Positions 23,467-33,193 of a stretch of 64,000 bases of DNA are shown here, in pieces. The notes beneath the pieces are model-generated. The model was given only the letters and a program-made list of their open reading frames with translations, did no database searches and was not told the DNA's origin. The stretch lies in the NCBI GenBank assembly GCA_004794785.1, contig SJOL01006479.1, positions 466,284-530,283 of the forward strand, given 5' to 3'. A program made the position numbers and the translations under genes. The stretch comes from Opisthorchis felineus (Eukaryota; Platyhelminthes; Trematoda; Opisthorchiida; Opisthorchiidae). Position 1 is the first letter of the stretch. Every line of letters starts with the position of its first letter.

Positions 23467-26400
23467 GTGAGGCATAGTGTTTTTAACTTGTCCTTACCCA
23501 AAACCAAATTGATACTAACTGAGCCTACAGGCTGAGGCTACTCAAACCAAATTCACTGTTGTGAAGTCAATTTATTCTGAAAGATCACTCTACCTCGGCT
23601 GTTGAAAGCCACACTGGAGCATGTTCTAACAGGAAAACAAAACTGACCTGTGATGTTAAGAAGCAGGGTACACGAAAGAGCGACCAAATAACCGAATGAA
23701 TGATTAGATGACCGAGCAAGCGAGGGGCAGAATTGGTCTAATAATTGGTCTAAAATTTTGACAATTCCTGTCGTTGTTCGCCTGTTTATTCGATAGCTCA
23801 ATGGTCTGTTCACTATTTGCTTATCAGTTAGTGAACTCATCCGTCAAGTCAAAAAGTGTGTAGTGAAATGATTGACAAATGGGTAGATGACGAACTCTGT
23901 TCGTTGTAACGCAAAATTCGTCTTGATAAAAAAGCACCTGGAAAACATCGGTTGCTCAGATGCGTAACTATAGTTTGCCAGACATTTCAATGAGTAAGTC
24001 CAGAGACAACTATCAGGAGTTCTGGTTGGTAATCAGGTGGCCGTGGATCTGCTCAATGAGAGTGGCACTTAGCTTGTAAAGGAGACACCAACTCCGCAAC
24101 GTTCGCAAGCTGATTACCGATCTGCACGAACAGACCAAAAGCCATCAGATCAACCACTAATAGACTCAACCGAGCAACCAATATTTGGACTTATCAAGAA
24201 CCGTTTTGGAAAGTCGCACAGGCTTCTGCAAAAGGTTCAGGAAGCACTTCGCCTGGAGCTGCCCAAAAATGTTTTTCTATAAAGATGGCCAGTCAAACAC
24301 AAATCCAGTTCATTTGGACAAACCTCCTGATATGTCAAACTAAAAAATTCCGTTTCACTCCTTCCTATGAGAATATTTTATCTCATAGGAAGCAGATGCC
24401 TGATTTCATCACCGACTTTTTGAGGTAAATTAAATCTGAATCTCGCAGAAATCTGTGGACAAGAATCTTGATTATATGTTACTATTTTACTCGCTGCCCA
24501 ATCGGCTTAGTAAAACTGTACTAGTCTTATGTGTGTGAGGGGCTTACGCAAATTTGTAACACCAAATTCAATGTTCATTTGCTTCAAGATGAGGCTGAAC
24601 TTTCATGCTAAGAGCGCTTGGTGATTTGTATGAACTTGAGAAGTGAACAGAGTCCTAATGCTCCGAGATAAGCCTCGAAAAAACACTTTGGAAAAGTGGA
24701 AGTAGCAAACGATATTCGGCGACTAAACATATGTATAAAATATCCAAGATGTGGATAAAACAGGAAACTGTAATGCCAGTTTTTTCCGAGCCGCTCACTG
24801 ACGTTCGAGAACAGGAAGGTTTCTTGATAGATTTCTAATCCCACAGAAGTACAAATTAAGTCGACAAGCCACTTTCACACCTAACGCTATGTACCAATTC
24901 ACTCTCATCAGTTACACTGCCTGACCTATCGATGTGTAGACCGCAAGAGAAGTTAAGTTTGCTGTTGAATAACGTATGGTTCCATAATTCGCATTACATT
25001 GCTTGTCCGTCCTACTCCGTGCAGCGAGCGAGGTCACAAGTCTGATGTCAGGACCCAACAGCCGATGTGGAATAATATCACTATATTGGCATGAGTAATG
25101 CCTGTATGGTGATCGCGGTGCTGCTGAGGGACCAGCGTCCTGTGGTTTTTCACATGAGAGTGTTTGTGTCCACCCATACAATCTGGTTTAAAGACACACG
25201 CACGCACCCAGGCATGCACTAGCACACAGTCGTTCAGGTGGACTGTCGTTCACGTGTGAACTCGATTGTTAATCGACCGTAGTTAAGTAACAGTTGAAGG
25301 GATTTCTCCGGAGTCTCGGCTGTGGATTGAGTGGAATAAACCATTTTGCGAACCCGACCTTTTAGGAAGTCTGGAATCAACCTATATGAACCAGATATGC
25401 CAATTAACTAAGTCGTTGTATTTAGTGAACATGAACTTTGGTCGCTTACTCTCAGTCCATGAGATGCGGGCACTCTAACCGCAACTGGTAAGTACGATGT
25501 GACTCCAGATAACTCTGGTATCTATCACTGTGGTGGTCCCTGAGTAGGGAGTTTAACTGAGTGTCTGTAGGTATTTGCCTCAATGATATATTCCGCAGAA
25601 GGACATAATGTTCAACTGACTACAGCCCTTAGTGGAGCAACAGTAGCAGGTTTGAACAGTTTCGTTTGTTCCTGAATCCAGTATGCATGGAGAGCACAAC
25701 CAACCCCCTACTTAGCTCTGCTTGTTCTGGACGTTAAATAAGGTTTGGTAAGGTCCCACGTAGTCGCAATCAACTGATATCTCTATTCTGGGTAATGCTC
25801 AAAAGGGAAACCACCTTGAGGAATAAGCATGCCCTAAAGAAACTCTCTTTTTGCAGCCTAGACATGTTTAGCGCAGCTACAACGTTGCCGATCGGCTCTA
25901 AATGCCGACGCACTAAACACCTGGTGCATCATCCCCTATGAGTACCGGACACTTTACTCGAAAGTGCGATTTGGTCGCCTTTGGTGACACATTTAGTGAT
26001 CTTCCAGGCTAAAATAGAATGCTTTTATGCTGATAGGATGTAAATCGCCCTGACAAAGTGATTCAGTAAAGATTTCACTCAGATTGCGACCATCCTAGAC
26101 TATCATGTTAGTCATTCCTGACAAACCCCTTTCGGTCATTCAAAAACATACTCTAATCCCTGAAATGTCCCCCACCGTGGTAGAAAATTTTTACCGGTGT
26201 GCAAATGCGATACAGTGTATGTCGTTTAAGCCGAATATGGGACTACCATATACTAGCATGTGCCTCACTTGTCCTACTACTCGTCGCATGTTTTTCTGTT
26301 GATTCTTCAAGAATATCGTTACTGATCGGTTTATAACGATAGACACTGCGCGCCGTATTCAGAAGCAATAAAATGATCAAAATATATTTTCAAAGGGTCG

Positions 26401-27448
26401 AAAACTTGAAATCCATGAGCCTTATGAAGAGCATTGATATGGCTGATGGAATTAAATGGTGAATAAAACTAGGAGTTGACGGATGTCCGTTTTGCATGAG
26501 TGAGGTATTCTGGTCGTATTTTCAGGCTTTTTTTAAAGAATGGGCGAACTGTGATGGGAAAGCCAAGAAACAGATAATGCAGGAGAACAAACGGGTTTTT
26601 CCTTATGGAATATAATCGGCTTCTGGAGTTCTGAAGGGTGTGTGGGTAGTAAAAACAAATGAGGACAGTGGCTGTAGTTCTGCTAGGTTTATGGGTCACC
26701 AGCCTGTTATAATGTTTGATGTAAAATAGTGATATTGGACACGAATGTCCTATTTTCTAACTGGTACCTGTCGAACACTAAATTCAATAAACGCAACAGC
26801 ACCAAATGCAAACAATTGCTAACCAGAACACTACGCTCATTAGCAATTTCCGGAGAACCCCGATATGACGACTGAATCACACTAAGATAATAGCAGGTTA
26901 ATATGCATATGACATGACATCACGATAAGCTTACAGTGTTACACAGTGCTATACTGAAAGGCACAAACTATCGACGGGCGTGATGCTGGCACTCATTATC
27001 ATGTTATCATCTTCGGATTTACTTTCCACATGCTACAGAATCTCACACGTGATAAGAATTCCTTGCGCGAAAATTTGGCTGGAATCTTGATTGACGCGAA
27101 ATAGTCAGACATCCAACATCATCGACGAAGTATTAAAGTTTATACCTCCCGGGCTGAGTGAGAAAAATTAAGTAGAACGTCACCATGAAGAACACACTGT
27201 TCACCTTATTTCTTAGGTATGCAGCTACACTAGCTTTCGTTAAAAATTTTCATTCTCAGATTGCTACCTCGTCCAGATTGGATATGTTTGGCGTGCATTG
27301 TTCATGTCAGTGATTTTCAGAATTAAGGGAGAATTTGCAATGTCTCCCTCAGTCACTGTATCAATCTAACCTAATGAACTGGACTTCACTAGCATGGACT
27401 TGCATGACTAGCCTATGAATGTACAGAAAGATGATCAGATTAACGAAT
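23467..27448. other. Intergenic, nothing recognised
   Basis: About 4 kb with short frames only. No splice-supported exon or known repeat was found. Confidence 0.45.
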
Positions 27449-27700
<252 letters not shown>

Positions 27701-29317
27701 TTGTAATTAGAAGCTTGTTTACATTTTGGTTACTAATGCTCGACTCACTGCTTAAACGCACAAGGATGCGTGCCTACCACATATTGCACGAGGCTGCATG
27801 AGCTTAGGTCCATGTCATCTTTAATCACAAAGTCATGTGTAGGCTTATTCAAGTGGTCTGTTTATAGGTTATTCGCACGTTTCTACAAAGAGTACAATTA
27901 AGAGGTTGCCGCTATCGGCGGTTTCTTGTTGCAAGCTGAGGTCTCTTCTTTTGAACAGCAAGATATAAGGGAATCGTTTCGCACAGTATATCGGTTATTT
28001 TCTGCCGCTATGAAATTCACATGAAACCTTTCGTTGGCATTTCCAAGTGTAGAAAATAGTAGAACCATGCAGAATGGACTTGGTAGGACAATTTAGAGCC
28101 ACGAACGCTTCACCTATGACGATGAAGAACTCTTCCGCCTAAGGCGTTGCCTTAGGTCGATGAACAGATGTGATCCCCATGCGAGTCATTATTTCTCCAA
28201 GTCTGCTGTAGTTCCGCTTCTCTAAAAATTCCTTGGTATACAGAACAGATTCGAATGGTTTGACAGAAATATGCATAATTAGGATGTGCAGTCAGGGTGA
28301 TCGCTTAGCAAGAACTTGGCGATAAGGACTGTTGTAAGTATCAGTAGCGTGTCATTAGGTAACCTTAGAGCGCTGGTTGTTGGTAAACTTACTGTGGTCA
28401 CAAGTGTAAGAGGTATCGTACTTGGTTCTGCTATTGACGAGAAAAGTAAGTCATAGCGGTGGTTAAAGAAAACACAATTTTCGCTTGCCAACTGAGCTTG
28501 TTAACGAACAGGTGACTGCGAATAAGGAAATTACGGTGACTGTCGAGTGCATCTGTATTCTACGAAGCTCCGTTTTCGCTATTGGAAACTTCCTTTTATG
28601 ATTTACCTGCTTTAACAATTGGTCCGGTAGATAAACTGAACAACCATTTTTCCACACTGTTCGTTTTTTGTGCCTTATTACCGCAATTTTCCCCAGAAAT
28701 CCTTGGAATTCCAAGCAGCAAGAGTGAACAGGTAACATGCGCTTGGATTTTCGCCTATATATGCTCTACCATCCATATGCAGTGAAGGAGCTGGTGTTAA
28801 CCGCGTTGACGATTTTTCTTATCAGAATGGTCAAGGCAAGCCAACCGTCTAGAAAAAATAGAAGAGTGGATGCCCGAAACTAGCTGCGCCTATTGTTCCG
28901 GGGTGTTTACATGACCAATAATCAGTCAAACAACTTACACAGAATCCCACAGCATGAATACAACTGTTTGTTCTTCCCAATACTCAAACTGTCCACATGG
29001 AAGCTTGGTCGAACATACAGCCGCAGTACAAATGAAACATATTCGGCTTCGTTTGTTGAAGAACCTACGTCATATGAGAACGAACACACAAAGAGTTAGC
29101 TTGCGAGTATCGATTGGCCAACTTGCTTTTCGTTGATGCTTCCGCATCCTCCTATCTATAAACCGCAAAAGCCACTCAAGGAGGGATAGCGTTTGGGCCC
29201 ACCGATAAGTTTGTGTAAAATTCGGTGAACGAGTGCTTGCGTTTGGGTCAGGACCTGATATACTGCATCTTTTGAGTCTTGTTGTATTTTGACCTGGCGG
29301 ATAACAAGGTACCAATA
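27701..29317. other. Intergenic, nothing recognised
   Basis: No supported gene. Overlapping frames lie on opposite strands near 28.5 kb. Confidence 0.45.
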
Positions 29318-29631
29318 GGAAACTACTCACAAGGTTGCTGAAAACTCTTCGACAGCCCACGACCGGTTTCGCCCTTCTTGGGGCTCATCAGGTAGGCGCA
29401 GTCCCCGAGTTTCCGTCAACCTTATGTTCTACATGAACCCAAATTGGACTGATTTCGACAAATACACTCATTTGCAAATCAATTTGGTTTACACGGGAGA
29501 CTCAAGTGAGTCTCTCGTTTATGATGTTCTTCAACCGAATGTGCTGCACACAGGCCGCCTCATGTTTCAGTTGGTACGATATTCAAGATATCGCAGTATA
29601 TTTTCATGAAGGAAACTACTCACAAGGTTGC
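29318..29631 (-). repeat. Hammerhead repeat, complete ~293-nt unit plus start of next
   Basis: The block 'ggaaactactcacaaggttgc' minus its first base occurs at 29319 and again at 29612, so the unit length is 293 nt and this locus contains one whole unit plus the first about 20 nt of a second, head to tail. From the plus-strand left end the unit holds the hammerhead (minus strand, 29355-29397), a 'ccttatgttctac' block, 'aaatacactcatttgcaaat', 'ctctcgtttatgatgttctt', and 'cgcctcatgtttcag'. Tandem units with one self-cleaving ribozyme each are the hallmark of hammerhead satellites and retrozymes. Confidence 0.8.
29355..29397 (-). ncRNA. Type I hammerhead ribozyme, intact copy 1
   Basis: Read on the minus strand: stem I 5' strand GCCUAC (plus 29392-29397), core CUGAUGAG (29384-29391), stem II GCCC/GGGC closing a CAAGAA loop, GAAA, self-complementary stem III ACCGGU (29362-29367), then the C17 cleavage base and stem I 3' strand GUGGGC (29355-29360). 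Stem I pairs over 6 bp with one G-U. All invariant core bases are present. Predicted cleavage is after GUC, between plus positions 29361 and 29360. The palindromic stem III implies cleavage as a dimer or in tandem transcripts, as in newt and cave-cricket satellite hammerheads. Confidence 0.85.
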
Positions 29632-29948
29632 GGTATGTTATGGGCCACCTCGGCCAATCCCTTTTAAACACATTAATCCAGTTTGCACGGACAGCGTCAG
29701 ATCTCACTGTCGAAACTCAGGATCCCTAAATACTGATGACGCCAAAGATAGACATTTGGGCTCAACAGTAGTTGACATCCGTAGCAGTTCTGGTCCATGC
29801 ATTTTGTAAATCCTGGTACATTCTAAGCAGATAAATTTTTGACGCATTCGGTTGGTGAGGTGTGGCTACACAACATCTAGTCAGATGTCAGTTGCATTTA
29901 ACACGTCTAATCAGCAACCACCAAAATTAGTTTAATAAGAAGACAATA
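29632..29948. other. Spacer between inverted hammerhead-repeat copies
   Basis: Unique sequence of about 320 bp; no feature seen. Confidence 0.5.
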
Positions 29949-30107
29949 CCTTCATGAAAATATACTGCGATATCTTGAATATCGTACCAACTGAAACATG
30001 AGGCGGCCTGTGTGCAGCACATTGGGTTGAAGAACATCATAAACGAGAGACTCACTTGAGTCTCCCGTGAAAACCAAATTGATTTGCAAATGAGTGTATT
30101 TGTCGAA
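29949..30107 (+). repeat. Inverted truncated copy of the hammerhead repeat
   Basis: The 159-nt segment is the reverse complement of 29454-29612 with two differences by eye. It contains the body of the unit but stops before the hammerhead, so it carries no ribozyme. Confidence 0.85.
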
Positions 30108-31676
30108 GGTACCAATAGGTTTGGTGAGATTGATCGATGGTAACCTATGACGTATTCAAAAAATGTTCGACCTCTATTTACACTCATTTCGGGCTACTTT
30201 TCCATCCTGCTTCTTAAGATTTGCTCTGCGGATAACAGCCAATCATGACCGAGAATCCTTTGTTGAAATAAAGTTCAAGACAGTTTGTTTATAAGTTGAC
30301 GCTCTTTTAGTAACAGCAAATTCTGTCTCTGATTCCCTCAAATAAATCAGTTAGCTTTTTTTGATCTAAGTGGTTCTCATGCAAATAAGCAGACATCTAG
30401 TTGAGACGGCATCTTTCCCATGTTGCACATGCACGAAAAAATCGCCGGTTTATGAACTTTGCACTCGCTTATTTCCGGCATGCAAAGAACCTAAGTCTAT
30501 TGGCACCCAAATCTGACTTCCTGGAGCTACATGCGATCAGGCAGGTTAGTCTGTCTTATACAGCCCCTTGGTATGATCTTCACTATAACCTTTACCACTT
30601 TAGAACTTTCTATCCATTTGCTCCTGTGAACACAGCTGGCCCCAAATTCCCCTAAATTGCCTCAAACAGGCATGAATCGAAACCACGTGATAGGACCTTG
30701 AATGACCCGTGTGAGTTTACGCGTTTTAGCTTATTGCTTGATAGAACTTTTACATCCGTTTTCGAGATTTTCAAATTATGTGTGGGCACGTAAATAACGA
30801 GTAATCGGATGCTCATTTTTACGACTTTTACACAAAGACTGTCCCCTATTCGCCAGTCATCACGTAATTGATTGGAAGACTTTGTATTTAATCTCAAGTC
30901 CAGGTTTGATGGAGTGGGAGTCACAAATTAAGAAAACAATAATCTATGCCAACTTTTCTAGAAATTGTCAAAATAATATTTGTAAACGCACACAAATCTA
31001 CACTTACGTCCGATGAACATATGAATGGCAGTACGTACGTGGGCAGCAGTACGATTTACCGATATGATTTCTGCATTCAGTATGTACCCTGCTGATTTGA
31101 CCAAGCCTCTAGAAGGACGAGCTTGACATTCTTTCCGCCTGTCGTCTTATACGATTTCTTGACGTCGCGGAGGAGTTAAACCAGGTATTGGTCTTTTTGT
31201 GTCCTTGGCCTCAAGGTGATCACAAGACGAAACCGGTTCAACAGCCATGTGAACAGCGAGTTCCGTCATAGTAATCCAAAAAACATCTTTTCGAGTTGCT
31301 TGTCACGTGTTTTATAGAACATAAACTATATAGGACAGTGGTTATATTTCGCAGCCCAGAATGCCACCATCAGATTCCATCAGCCTACACGTTGTTGGCA
31401 AAGAACAACAATGTTCACACACTTAGACTTTCTTTGATATACTCCACACACCTCCCCATCCAACAATGCAGCTGAAGCCAACCAAAGAATCCTTCCACGC
31501 TCAAATCGCACATCCGCCAGGCCGCACGATGTGTCAACATCGTATATTCTCTCCAAGTTTCAACAGAATCGCGTTTTACTACCTTAACTACCATTGTGCT
31601 AGCCCGATGAAACTACGTTCATAGTATTTACTTGTCATCCTTATGTTTGTCGTAGAAGCATAAAATCATAGCGAAC
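30108..31676. other. Intergenic, nothing recognised
   Basis: No splice-supported exon or known repeat was identified in about 1.6 kb. Confidence 0.45.
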
Positions 31677-32045
31677 TACCCTCATTTGCATCCGAATTTG
31701 GTTTTTACAGGAACCTTACCTGAATCTCTCGTTTATGATGTTCTTCTTCAAATGAATGTGCTGCAGCAGGCCACATCATATTCCAGTATCGCAGTATATT
31801 ATATGGATGTAACACACATCATATGGTTGTTGAAAACTTTTCTACGACCCATGACCGGTTTCGCCCTTTTGGGGGCTCATCGGGTAGGTGCAGCCCTCGA
31901 GTTTCCATCAACCTTATGTTCTATTTAGACCAAAATTGGGCTGATTTAGACAGATGCACTCATTTTCATACCAGTTTGGTTTTCACGGGAAACCAACCTG
32001 AACAGAATGACCAAGAATGGAGAAACCGGTCGTGGGCTGTCGAAG
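31677..32045. repeat. Hammerhead-repeat cluster: tandem junction plus inverted partial copy
   Basis: The unit body at 31677-31800 ('ctcatttgcat', 'ctcgtttatgatgttctt') runs into a hammerhead region on the minus strand (31845-31889) and then into the start of the next unit (31890-31993). At about 32020 the orientation flips: plus-strand GAAACCGGTCGTGGGCTGTC is the 3' half of a hammerhead without its CUGAUGA half. The complete minus-strand ribozyme here is damaged: CUGAUGAG reads CCGAUGAG (U4 to C), and stem I has a C-A mismatch next to the core. Confidence 0.75.
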
Positions 32046-32330
32046 AGGTTTCAGCAACCTTATGAGTAGCCTGTTACGTATATTCACTGATTAATTTATT
32101 TACCGTTTAGGCCTATATAGAACAGTTGGATTTGTTAGGTCTCCACAACATGATATAGGTTGCGATGAGGAACATTAATCAAGGTTTCACCAATCCGATT
32201 GTTGAAAACTCAACAAGATTTTGTGCTATGTTGCGACATCTCGAATATCGCGCTGTTTGAAATCGAGTGCTCCGGCTGGGTTTCGGTTGTCTCTCACTGA
32301 TACGCAAATGTGTGTATTTTGCGGACGTCT
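32046..32330 (+). repeat. Strongly decayed hammerhead-repeat body
   Basis: Between 32220 and 32330, blocks such as 'ctcgaatatcgc' and 'gcaaatgtgtgtattttg' match the inverted unit body (compare 29965-30100). The remainder is unrecognised. Confidence 0.4.
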
Positions 32331-32823
32331 GTCATAATTGGTCCAGTTAAGAACGAAGCCCGACAAGACGTAACTTGAGGTGGAAATACGGAAACTATGA
32401 GTTGCAATCCGCTCATAACAAGCTGCGAAACGGTTCCAAATGACCGGGACATCAAATAATGGTTAAGATGATAGGTTTATTGATATAAAGTCAACTGTTA
32501 CTACCACATGACTGTGTACAGGGTTCCTCGAATTGCTGAAGATTCTTTGGTCCAACAATACATTTTTGTAGCCTGTTGGTTACTAAAGGTATCAATGATG
32601 CTAAATATGATGAAGGTCAAATCGCCGTGATTATTATGCAGATGCACATTGCAGCCGATGTCACGCGGTTGACAGCGCTCATCTCGAGAGCCTTCAACCA
32701 ATCAGTAGCAAAATTCCGTCCAATGAGACGCACCCACACAAGCCGCCTGAGCACAGATAACCGCTGTTCGCAGAGCAACTGTGACCACAGATATGGATAC
32801 GAGGGACATATAGTGCCATTTAG
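32331..32823 (+). other. Upstream region of the serpin gene
   Basis: The translation start and any 5' exon of the serpin should lie here or further upstream. Neither could be identified. The 84-codon frame at 32576 is not serpin-like. Confidence 0.35.
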
Positions 32824-33193
32824 CCGTTGAGTTGTATGACAACGTTGTCAGGAAACAAGGTAATTTGTTTAATAGAACACTTTAATCTCTAACAAAGCTC
32901 ATCTGAACAATGTATTTCTCTCACCGTTGAGTATCTATACCACCATGGCAACGATGATGGCCGGATCGGATGGGAACACCAAACAAGAGTTACTGAAAAC
33001 ATTACGTTTTGAGGAGTTGGAGATCTCTGACGAGCCAAACGAACATATTCGCTCTATTCTAAACAAATATTTTGAAACACCCACCGGAGCCCAATTGTCG
33101 TTAGCTAATCGTTTATTCGTATTGCGACCGGCGCATATTCAAGTGGAATACTCTCAGGTTCTTCAAAGGAGTTATCGCGCCGATACGGAACTG
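32824..33193 (+). CDS. Serpin exon with apparent frameshift
   Basis: Acceptor 'ccatttag' at 32823 (or 'atatag' at 32813). Codons up to about 32882 read [18 protein letters not shown]. From 32885 the frame shifts and continues [16 protein letters not shown]. The homopolymer at the break suggests a one-base loss. The donor CTG|gtgagt is in phase 0. Confidence 0.75.

Noticed and set aside
31190..31245. GAAACCGG after a hairpin, resembling a hammerhead
   Set aside because: No CUGANGA upstream at the right distance, and no stem I could be formed.
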